DNA of 12,363 nt from Pseudomonadota bacterium (GTDB lineage: Bacteria > Pseudomonadota > Gammaproteobacteria > UBA5335): NCBI GenBank assembly GCA_021783685.1, contig JAJXTQ010000024.1:1-12363 (forward strand), in the 5' to 3' direction. This document shows positions 6,797 to 12,363 of this stretch, in pieces. The notes under the pieces are model-generated. The model ran no database searches. It worked only from the letters and a program-made list of their open reading frames with translations, and was not told the DNA's origin. The first letter of the stretch is position 1, and every line of letters begins with the position of its first letter. Position numbers and translations under genes: made by a program.

Positions 6797-7663
6797 TCAA
6801 ACCGGTTGGACTCGCGTGGCGACCATTGCAGCCAGCCGCTCGTGCAACGGCGAGTGGTTGCGCCCGCGCGCAACCACCCCGGCACAACCGGCTGGGCACC
6901 GGCGCAACAGCGCCTGGGCCGTTTCGGCTCGCTCGAAGGCCGCAAAAGCAGCGCCGCCGCTTCCCGTGAGGCGGGCCGGCGCATGGCGCCCGAGCCAGTC
7001 CATCATCTGCGCAACCGCCGGATAGAGGCGACGCACCACCGGCTCGCAATCGTTGCGCCCGGCTCCTGCGAGAAAGTCGGCCATTTTCATGCGCGGGGTG
7101 TTTCTTGTCAAATCAGGCGCTTCAAACACCCGCGCGGTCGAAACGAGGACATCGGGCCAGACGATGAGATACCAAGACTCAGGGCATTCCACGGGAACGA
7201 GTCGCTCACCGACGCCTTCGCCCCAGGCGGCGTGTCCGCGCACGAAGACGGGCACATCGGCGCCCAGCGTCAAACCCAGCGCGGCCAGCTCATCCACAGA
7301 GCATCCCGTCTGCCAGAGATGGTTGAGCGCGACCAGGACGGTTGCGGCATCCGAGCTGCCACCGCCAAGGCCGGCCCCCTGGGGGATGCGCTTGCGGACC
7401 CGGATCCGCACGCCAGCCTGCACACCTGCATGGGCCTGGAGGAGGCATGCGGCGCGCGCCGCAAGGTCCTGATCCGGGGCGACGCCAGCCGCGCCTTCCA
7501 GCAGCTGGATCGCGCCATCCGCAGTCGGCTCGAGCATCACCTCATCGGCAAAATCGACGAACTGAAACAGCGTCTGGAGCTCATGATAGCCATCCGCCCG
7601 GCGCCCCAGCACATGCAGGAACAGGTTCAGCTTGGCGGGCGCCGGCCAGGCCGTCGCGCTCAT
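6797..7663 (-). CDS. ispE: 4-diphosphocytidyl-2-C-methyl-D-erythritol kinase
   Basis: GHMP-family kinase of the MEP isoprenoid pathway; it phosphorylates the 2-hydroxyl of CDP-methylerythritol using ATP in the cytoplasm. It has 288 residues, normal length. Motifs: PAPAKLNLFL with catalytic Lys11, DGYHEL at 24-29, the glycine-rich ATP loop PQGAGLGGGSSDAA at 94-107, LGADVPVF with catalytic Asp136, and the C-terminal LTGSGGAAFA loop. The frame stays open 64 codons upstream, but those codons lie inside lolB. The ATG at 7663 is chosen because it overlaps the lolB TGA as ATGA and gives a family-like N-terminus; only a weak GGGG precedes it, so translation is probably coupled to lolB. It is followed after ten bases by tRNA-Gln. 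No essential residue is missing. Confidence 0.96.
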   Translation of the reverse strand: MSATAWPAPAKLNLFLHVLGRRADGYHELQTLFQFVDFADEVMLEPTADGAIQLLEGAAGVAPDQDLAARAACLLQAHAGVQAGVRIRVRKRIPQGAGLGGGSSDAATVLVALNHLWQTGCSVDELAALGLTLGADVPVFVRGHAAWGEGVGERLVPVECPESWYLIVWPDVLVSTARVFEAPDLTRNTPRMKMADFLAGAGRNDCEPVVRRLYPAVAQMMDWLGRHAPARLTGSGGAAFAAFERAETAQALLRRCPAGCAGVVARGRNHSPLHERLAAMVATRVQPV

Positions 7664-8292
7664 CGCCCCGGCTCGTGGCACAGTTGCGCGGGATCGAGCT
7701 CCCAGCGTTCGATCAGCAGGCGCACCGAGCTCCCAGCGCGTTCGAGGCGCAACCGGGATGGCAAGGGAACGGCGCCCGCGGCATGATCCATAGCCTCGTA
7801 ACGCACCGTCCACCCCGCCTGCTCGAGCACGCGCTGACCCGACTGCACGCGCCACTGCGCGGAGCCCGCCGTCGGATCGGGCAAGCCCAGCGCCCAGAAG
7901 CGCAAGGCCCGGACCGGCAAGGGATAGCCGAGCACGGCGGCGAGCACCGCTTCAGGCGCGGCCTGATATTCACGCCGTTCGCCGCGAGCCTCCACCACCA
8001 CGTTTGCGTCGTCGCCCGCGATGCGCGCGCCGCCCGCGCCGAGCGGTCCCTCGGCGTTCAATCGATAACCGGCGCCGCGCTGCTCCCAGCGCAGCCGAAA
8101 GCTGCCCGACTCATCGGGAAGACGAAAGGCGACCCGCCCCTGCAGCGCCCAGTCATGGACGCACACCAGAGCCCGGGTCGCTGCGTCGGCGACCGTCGGG
8201 GGCGGCGGCTGCCGGGGCTTAAGGGGCGCGCATCCGGCGACGACCAGCGCAGCGGCACCCAGACCCAGCCGCACCGCGCCCGATGCGCTCAT
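7660..8292 (-). CDS. lolB: Outer-membrane lipoprotein LolB
   Basis: Acceptor of the Lol pathway: takes lipoproteins from periplasmic LolA and inserts them in the inner leaflet of the outer membrane. It has 210 residues. A short lipoprotein signal peptide (RLGLGAAALVVAG) ends in the lipobox VAGC with Cys21; the +2 residue is Ala, not Asp, which fits outer-membrane sorting. The mature part shows the LolB pattern: DWALQGRVAFRL near 47-58, a mid segment GPLGAGGARI, and RFWALGLPDP near 131-140, followed by the C-terminal beta strands. Sequence identity in this family is low, so context matters: lolB-ispE-tRNA-Gln-prs is a well-known gammaproteobacterial order. Its ATG overlaps the TGA of the TPR gene and its TGA overlaps the ispE ATG, so three genes are joined by ATGA. 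A GGTGAGG stretch lies immediately before the start. Confidence 0.92.
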   Translation of the reverse strand: MSASGAVRLGLGAAALVVAGCAPLKPRQPPPPTVADAATRALVCVHDWALQGRVAFRLPDESGSFRLRWEQRGAGYRLNAEGPLGAGGARIAGDDANVVVEARGERREYQAAPEAVLAAVLGYPLPVRALRFWALGLPDPTAGSAQWRVQSGQRVLEQAGWTVRYEAMDHAAGAVPLPSRLRLERAGSSVRLLIERWELDPAQLCHEPGR

Positions 8293-9998
8293 TCCTCACC
8301 ATAACGCCGCAAGGTTTGCCGGAGGACCGGATGATCGGCAAAGGCCTCGCGGGCCTTTTGCCAGATCTCCCGCGCTTCGCCACGACGTCCCTGCCGCCAA
8401 CGCAACTCTCCCAGATGCGCCGCCACCTCCGGGTCATTCAGCCGTTCATAGGCCTGGACGAGATAGCGATCCGCGGCATCCAGATCGCCCTGGCGGAAAT
8501 ACACCCAACCGAGACTGTCGAGCATGGCCGGATTGTCGGGGTCGCTGGCCAGCGCGCGCCGGACGAGATCCTCGGCCTCCTGCAGTCGATCGGTGTGGAC
8601 CGCCAGAAAATAGCCCAAGGCGTTGAGGACCAGCGCGTCTTCCGGCTTGCTGGCGATCAAGGACCGCAGATCGGCCTCGGCGAGATCCAGGTTGCCGGCC
8701 TGCTCGGCCGCGAGCGATCGCCAATAGCGCAGATCGCGGTTGTCCGGATAGCGGTTCAATGCTTCGGTGAATACCGCCGCCGATTGATCGGGGACGCCGG
8801 CCCGGTAGAGCCATTCGCCCTCGCCTTGATACAGCGCCGGCGCAAGGCTGGGGTTGCGCTCGCGCAACTGGGCCAGATGGGCGCGCCCCGCCTCCATGCG
8901 GCCCAGATCGCCGAGCGTTTCCGCGATCAGCAATTGCGCCTGGATCACATGACTGCCACCGCTCACCTGGGACAGCCACTGCAGCGCGTTCTGCAGGCGT
9001 CCGCGCCGACGCTCGAGGATGCCGAGGTAGTAGTAGGCGTCCATGGACCGGTTGCCGCTTGCGGCCAGGCGCGACAGGTGGTCGAGGGCGGCATCGTCAT
9101 CGCCCTCCTGCATCTTCAGCAGGCCCAGCGCGTACAACGCCTCGGGTTGGTTCGGGGCGGCTTTCAGGATGGCCTCGAACGACTGCGTCGCCTCCTCGAG
9201 GCGACCCAATTGCAAGAGGACACGGGCCTCGTCCAGCCGCAGTGCCTGGTCGTCGCCATGCTTGCGGACCACGGCCCGCAACTGCGCCAGTCCGGCCTCC
9301 GTATGGCCCTGGCGGATCTGGATCTGGGCCGCCAGGGCTTGAGCCTGGTACCAGTTCGGCGCCAGCTCGCGCGTTCGCACGATCGACTGCTGGGCCCGAT
9401 CGAGGTCGCCGGCCATCAGGGCGAGCCGCGCATCGGCATAGTGGAATTCGGCCCATCCGGCGTATTGCCGGGCCAAGGGATCGAGCAACGCGAGCCGTGC
9501 CGGTCGATCGCGAACCTCTTCGGCGAGCACTGCGGGCAGATCCAGCAGGGCTTCCGCCTCGCCGTCCGGTTGCGCCGCCACCAGTTGCGCGAGCGCGCCG
9601 CCGGCTGCAGCGAGATCACCGGCGGTCAGCGCTGCGGAAAACCGGATCTGGAGAGGCGGCAGTGCAGCGGGGTCCTGACGATGCCAGCGGTCGGCCAGAT
9701 CGGCGGCCAGCGTCAGATCGCCGGCTGCCAAGGCCGCCTGAGCGCCACGCTGCAGCAAATCCACATCGTCGGTGAGGGCCGCAGCCCGGGCATAGGCGCG
9801 CGCGGCTTCCGCCGGATTGTTCTCGCGCAGCAACCGCTCGCCGGTGAGCGCCCAGTACGTGGGGCTCTGCTCAGCCAGATCGGCGACCGGACGGGGGGGC
9901 GACGGGACCCGATCCCGGACCGGTGCGCCGGGCACGCAAGCGCACAGCAGCGGCAGCAATGCAAATCCCGCGTAGCGGGGCCAGCCAGAGATGTTCAC
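8289..9998 (-). CDS. Tetratricopeptide-repeat lipoprotein of unknown function (PA4667-like)
   Basis: A 569-residue protein read from a GTG at 9998. It begins with a short signal peptide (NISGWPRYAGFALLPLLCA) and a lipobox-like LCAC with Cys21; Val at +2 would predict the outer membrane. The rest is almost entirely helical TPR sequence: alanine- and leucine-rich pairs of helices with repeat signatures near 50-75, 184-214, 255-281, 285-310, 321-345, 355-380, 386-416, 424-450, 457-483, 491-516 and 525-550. The last repeats (ALGYFLA, LDSLGWVYFRQGDLDAA) are the most canonical. No catalytic domain is visible, so a scaffold role in the periplasm or at the outer membrane is likely. The same type of gene sits between hemA and lolB in Pseudomonas. 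The frame remains open far upstream because it continues antisense to hemA; the GTG is chosen as the first start giving a lipoprotein signal. A GTG at 10025 is the alternative. Confidence 0.85.
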   Translation of the reverse strand: MNISGWPRYAGFALLPLLCACVPGAPVRDRVPSPPRPVADLAEQSPTYWALTGERLLRENNPAEAARAYARAAALTDDVDLLQRGAQAALAAGDLTLAADLADRWHRQDPAALPPLQIRFSAALTAGDLAAAGGALAQLVAAQPDGEAEALLDLPAVLAEEVRDRPARLALLDPLARQYAGWAEFHYADARLALMAGDLDRAQQSIVRTRELAPNWYQAQALAAQIQIRQGHTEAGLAQLRAVVRKHGDDQALRLDEARVLLQLGRLEEATQSFEAILKAAPNQPEALYALGLLKMQEGDDDAALDHLSRLAASGNRSMDAYYYLGILERRRGRLQNALQWLSQVSGGSHVIQAQLLIAETLGDLGRMEAGRAHLAQLRERNPSLAPALYQGEGEWLYRAGVPDQSAAVFTEALNRYPDNRDLRYWRSLAAEQAGNLDLAEADLRSLIASKPEDALVLNALGYFLAVHTDRLQEAEDLVRRALASDPDNPAMLDSLGWVYFRQGDLDAADRYLVQAYERLNDPEVAAHLGELRWRQGRRGEAREIWQKAREAFADHPVLRQTLRRYGEE

Positions 9999-10142
9999 GC
10001 CAGAAGCCGCCTCATACCCGTCCACATCAACGAAGCGATGGACTATAGCGTGCCGCCCCAAAGCGGCGCCACCGACCCGATTCTTGTCTTGCGACGACCG
10101 TTTGACGCAGAATCGCAGCTCTCGTTCGCCTCGCGCCCCGCA
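9999..10142. promoter_or_regulatory. Divergent promoter region between the TPR-lolB operon and hemA
   Basis: Only 144 bases separate the two divergent start codons. Minus strand: TATAGT (10047-10042) is a five-of-six match to the -10 element, about 37 bases from the GTG if transcription starts near 10035, but no good -35 box stands at the right distance. The core CTATAG (10043-10048) is palindromic, so it also offers TATAGC on the plus strand. Plus strand: TTGTCT (10084-10089) with CAGAAT (10108-10113) at 18-base spacing is a four-plus-four match and would leave a leader of about 23 bases before the hemA ATG at 10143. Both assignments come from pattern reading only. Confidence 0.35.
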
Positions 10143-11399
10143 ATGCCCCTTTTCAGCGTCGGACTCAATCACACCACCGCCGCCGTGCCGGTGCGTGAAC
10201 GCATTGCCTATGCCGCAGGCGATGTGGCGCGGGCGCTGGCCGATCTGCGTGCGCAGACCGCCGTGGAGGAGCTGGTACTGCTGTCCACCTGCAACCGCAC
10301 CGAAATCTACTTCAGAGCCGATGATGACGCGGCCGTCATCGACTGGCTGAGCCGCGATCGGCACATGCCGCGCGCCGAACTCGACAGCTGTCTTTACCGG
10401 CTCACCGGCGACGCCGTGGTGCGCCACCTGCTGCGCGTCGCGGCGGGCCTCGACTCCATGGTGGTCGGCGAGGCCCAGATCCTGGGCCAGCTCAAGCAAG
10501 CCTACGCGCTCGCGCTCGAGAACGGCCATGTCGGGCATGGACTGAATCGATTGTTCGCCTGCAGCTTCGCCACCGCCAAGCGGGTCCGGACCGATACCCT
10601 CATCGGCGCGCAACCGGTATCGGTCGCCTCCATCGCAACCGACCTCGCGCGGCGCATCTTCGCCAATTTTCACGACCATACCGCGCTCCTGGTCGGCGCC
10701 GGCCAGATGATCGGCCTGTGCACCCGGCACCTGCACACCCAGGGCGTCGGACGCATCATCATCGCCAATCGCGATGTGGGCCGCGCCGTGTCGCTGGCCC
10801 AGAGCGTCCGGGGCTTCGGCATCGGGCTGACCGATCTGGAAGCCCATCTGTCGGAGGCGGATATCCTGATCGCCTGCACGGCCAGCCCGGATCCGCTCAT
10901 TCACCTGCCCGCGGTGCGCCAGGCCCTGCGGCGACGCAAGCATCGCCCCATGCTGATGATCGATCTCGGCATACCGCGCGACATCGACCCCGAGATCGCC
11001 CGACTCGACGATGTGTTTCTCTACACCCTCGACGACCTCGCCGCCGAGAGCCAGCACAACCGCGAGATCCGCTCCGAACAGGCCATCGTGGCCGAAGCCA
11101 TCGTCGAGGAAGAAACCGAGCGCTTCACCCAGTGGCTCCGCAACCACGACCATCGTCGCTGGTTGCAGCAATGGCGCGAACGCAGCGAGCACATCCGCCG
11201 CGCTGCGCTCAGCCAGGCCCATGAGCGGCTGGAGCGCGGCGAGCTTCCGGCCGAGGTGCTGGAGGATCTGTCGCGCGTCCTCACCAACCGGCTGCTGCAC
11301 ACGCCCACCCGGCGCCTGCGCGAGGCCATCCACCAATCCCGACAGGACCTCATCGACGATGCCCGGCGTCTGCTCGATCCGGACGAACCGACGCCATGA
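10143..11399 (+). CDS. hemA: Glutamyl-tRNA reductase
   Basis: Catalyses the NADPH-dependent reduction of glutamyl-tRNA(Glu) to glutamate-1-semialdehyde, the first committed step of the C5 route to heme and other tetrapyrroles. It has 418 residues, the usual size. The catalytic domain has [14 protein letters not shown] at 7-20, the STCNRTE motif with the nucleophile Cys50 at 48-54, and [17 protein letters not shown] at 102-118. The NADPH domain has LLVGAGQM at 182-189 and IIIANR at 205-210. The C-terminal spinal and dimerisation helices are complete. The frame is open far upstream over the TPR gene; I chose the ATG at 10143 because the family starts with a short strand followed by GLNH. An in-frame ATG at 10038 would add 35 residues unlike the family. 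No ribosome site is obvious. Its stop overlaps the prfA start by ATGA, so the two are co-translated. Confidence 0.96.
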   Translation: MPLFSVGLNHTTAAVPVRERIAYAAGDVARALADLRAQTAVEELVLLSTCNRTEIYFRADDDAAVIDWLSRDRHMPRAELDSCLYRLTGDAVVRHLLRVAAGLDSMVVGEAQILGQLKQAYALALENGHVGHGLNRLFACSFATAKRVRTDTLIGAQPVSVASIATDLARRIFANFHDHTALLVGAGQMIGLCTRHLHTQGVGRIIIANRDVGRAVSLAQSVRGFGIGLTDLEAHLSEADILIACTASPDPLIHLPAVRQALRRRKHRPMLMIDLGIPRDIDPEIARLDDVFLYTLDDLAAESQHNREIRSEQAIVAEAIVEEETERFTQWLRNHDHRRWLQQWRERSEHIRRAALSQAHERLERGELPAEVLEDLSRVLTNRLLHTPTRRLREAIHQSRQDLIDDARRLLDPDEPTP

Positions 11400-12363
11400 A
11401 CATCACCCCGGGTCTGGCCACCGAACTGGAACGGCTGCGCGACCGCCATCGCGAGGTCTCGGCCCTGCTCAGCGAGCCGTCGGTGCTCGGCGACGCGACA
11501 CGCATGCGCGCCCTCGGCCGCGAGTACGCGCATCTGGAGGATCTGGTCGCGACCTTCCATGCCTGCGAGGCGGCCGAAGCGCGGTTGGCCGAGGCCGACG
11601 CACTGCGCCAGGACAGCGATCCCGAACTGCGGGCGCTGGCCGGCGAGGAGTCGGATGCGGCGCAGCGGGAACTCACCCACCTCAAACACCAACTCCAGCG
11701 CCTGCTGCTGCCACCCGATCCCTTCGATGCCAGCAACGTGTTTCTGGAAATCCGCGCCGGCACCGGCGGCGACGAGGCGGCGATTTTCGCCGGCGACCTG
11801 TTCCGCATGTACAGCCGCTACGCCGAGCGCCGCGGCTGGCAGGCGGAGATCATCAGCCAGAACGAGGGTGAACACGGCGGCTTCAAGGAAATCATCGCCC
11901 GCCTCATCGGCGAGGGCGTCTATTCGCGCCTCAAGTTCGAATCCGGCGCCCATCGCGTGCAGCGCGTCCCCGCCACCGAATCCCAGGGCCGCATCCACAC
12001 CTCGGCCTGCACCGTGGCCGTGCTGCCCGAGGTCGAGGAGGTCGCCGACCTCGACGTCAACCCGGCGGAGTTGCGCATCGACACCTACCGCGCTTCGGGC
12101 GCCGGCGGACAGCACATCAACAAGACCGATTCGGCGGTGCGCATCACCCACCTGCCGAGCGGCATCGTGGTCGAGTGCCAGGACGAACGCTCCCAGCACA
12201 AGAACCGCGCCAAGGCGCTCTCGCTGCTGAAAGCGCGCCTGCTCGCCCAGGCGCGCGACAGCCAGCAACAGCAGACTGCCGAGCAGCGCCGCGCGCTGGT
12301 CGGCAGCGGCGATCGCTCCGAGCGCATCCGGACCTACAATTTCCCGCAGGGCCGTCTCACCGA
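11396..12363 (+). CDS. prfA: Peptide chain release factor 1 (RF1), cut by the window end
   Basis: Recognises UAG and UAA in the ribosomal A site and triggers hydrolysis of peptidyl-tRNA. The window holds 322 codons of an expected 360 or so; the reading frame is still open at 12363, and the C-terminal part is missing only because the window stops. The tripeptide anticodon PAT (192-194, in [10 protein letters not shown]) marks RF1, not RF2, which has SPF. The GGQ motif is at 237-239 ([16 protein letters not shown]), preceded by the conserved AGTGGDEAA at 121-129. The N-terminal helical domain 1 (about 1-105) is complete. The start is the ATG at 11396, which overlaps the hemA TGA as ATGA with no strong ribosome site, implying coupling. 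hemA-prfA is a classic gammaproteobacterial pair, often followed by the RF methyltransferase gene prmC, which would lie outside. Confidence 0.97.
   Translation, partial: MNITPGLATELERLRDRHREVSALLSEPSVLGDATRMRALGREYAHLEDLVATFHACEAAEARLAEADALRQDSDPELRALAGEESDAAQRELTHLKHQLQRLLLPPDPFDASNVFLEIRAGTGGDEAAIFAGDLFRMYSRYAERRGWQAEIISQNEGEHGGFKEIIARLIGEGVYSRLKFESGAHRVQRVPATESQGRIHTSACTVAVLPEVEEVADLDVNPAELRIDTYRASGAGGQHINKTDSAVRITHLPSGIVVECQDERSQHKNRAKALSLLKARLLAQARDSQQQQTAEQRRALVGSGDRSERIRTYNFPQGRLT

Noticed and set aside
11011..11871. 286-codon + strand frame overlapping hemA and prfA
   Set aside because: It is a frame-shifted reading of hemA and prfA with Pro/Arg/Ser-rich sequence. The prfA frame from 11396 carries PAT and GGQ and runs off the window.
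11021..12268. 415-codon open frame on the - strand
   Set aside because: It is antisense to the hemA end and to prfA. Both + strand genes have intact active-site motifs, and the antisense product ends in Ser/Arg-rich sequence typical of a shadow.
1..12363. Search for a novel defence, mobile or biosynthetic system
   Set aside because: Every stretch longer than 150 bases is explained by a recognised core gene or by the TPR lipoprotein. No direct-repeat array, transposase, integrase, att-like duplication at the tRNA or composition break was seen.

Overview
This window looks like a GC-rich gammaproteobacterial chromosome carrying core genes only. I see no mobile element, CRISPR array, toxin-antitoxin pair or phage gene. 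Gene content and order match two housekeeping neighbourhoods that I recall as separate in Pseudomonas aeruginosa: erpA-anmK-M23 peptidase (around PA0665-PA0667), and hemA/TPR protein-lolB-ispE-tRNA-Gln-prs-rplY-pth-ychF (around PA4666-PA4673). Genus cannot be fixed from this sequence; a free-living, Chromatiales-like gammaproteobacterium would fit.

Layout. The left end (1-181) is a short noncoding leader, followed on the + strand by a cell-wall endopeptidase of the M23/OapA type (182-1651) and anmK (1669-2778), which recycles anhydro-MurNAc. These two converge on a long minus-strand run that reads right to left: TPR lipoprotein (9998-8289), lolB, ispE, tRNA-Gln(UUG), prs, rplY, pth, ychF and erpA (ending at 2831). 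Spacing in the run is tight: ATGA stop/start overlaps at TPR-lolB and lolB-ispE, 10 bases from ispE to the tRNA, 2 bases from rplY to pth, 15 bases from pth to ychF and 37 bases from ychF to erpA. The only sizeable gaps are the prs leader (47 bases) and the rplY leader (90 bases), and both contain inverted repeats. To the right, hemA (10143-11399) diverges from the TPR gene and overlaps prfA (11396 onward) by ATGA; prfA is cut by the window end.

How the genes work together. The minus-strand run combines outer-membrane lipoprotein insertion (LolB, with a TPR lipoprotein of unknown role), isoprenoid synthesis (IspE), nucleotide precursor supply (Prs), translation (tRNA-Gln, bL25, Pth, YchF) and Fe-S delivery (ErpA). 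HemA starts tetrapyrrole synthesis from Glu-tRNA, and RF1 terminates translation at UAG/UAA. M23 and AnmK are both in peptidoglycan turnover.

I did not find a new biological system. The items most worth checking are the TPR lipoprotein of unknown function, the erpA-to-ychF junction, the two leader hairpins, the compact hemA/TPR divergent promoter region and several start-codon choices. Many long antisense open frames exist, one of them over 3 kb on each strand; I read these as GC-rich codon-bias shadows.
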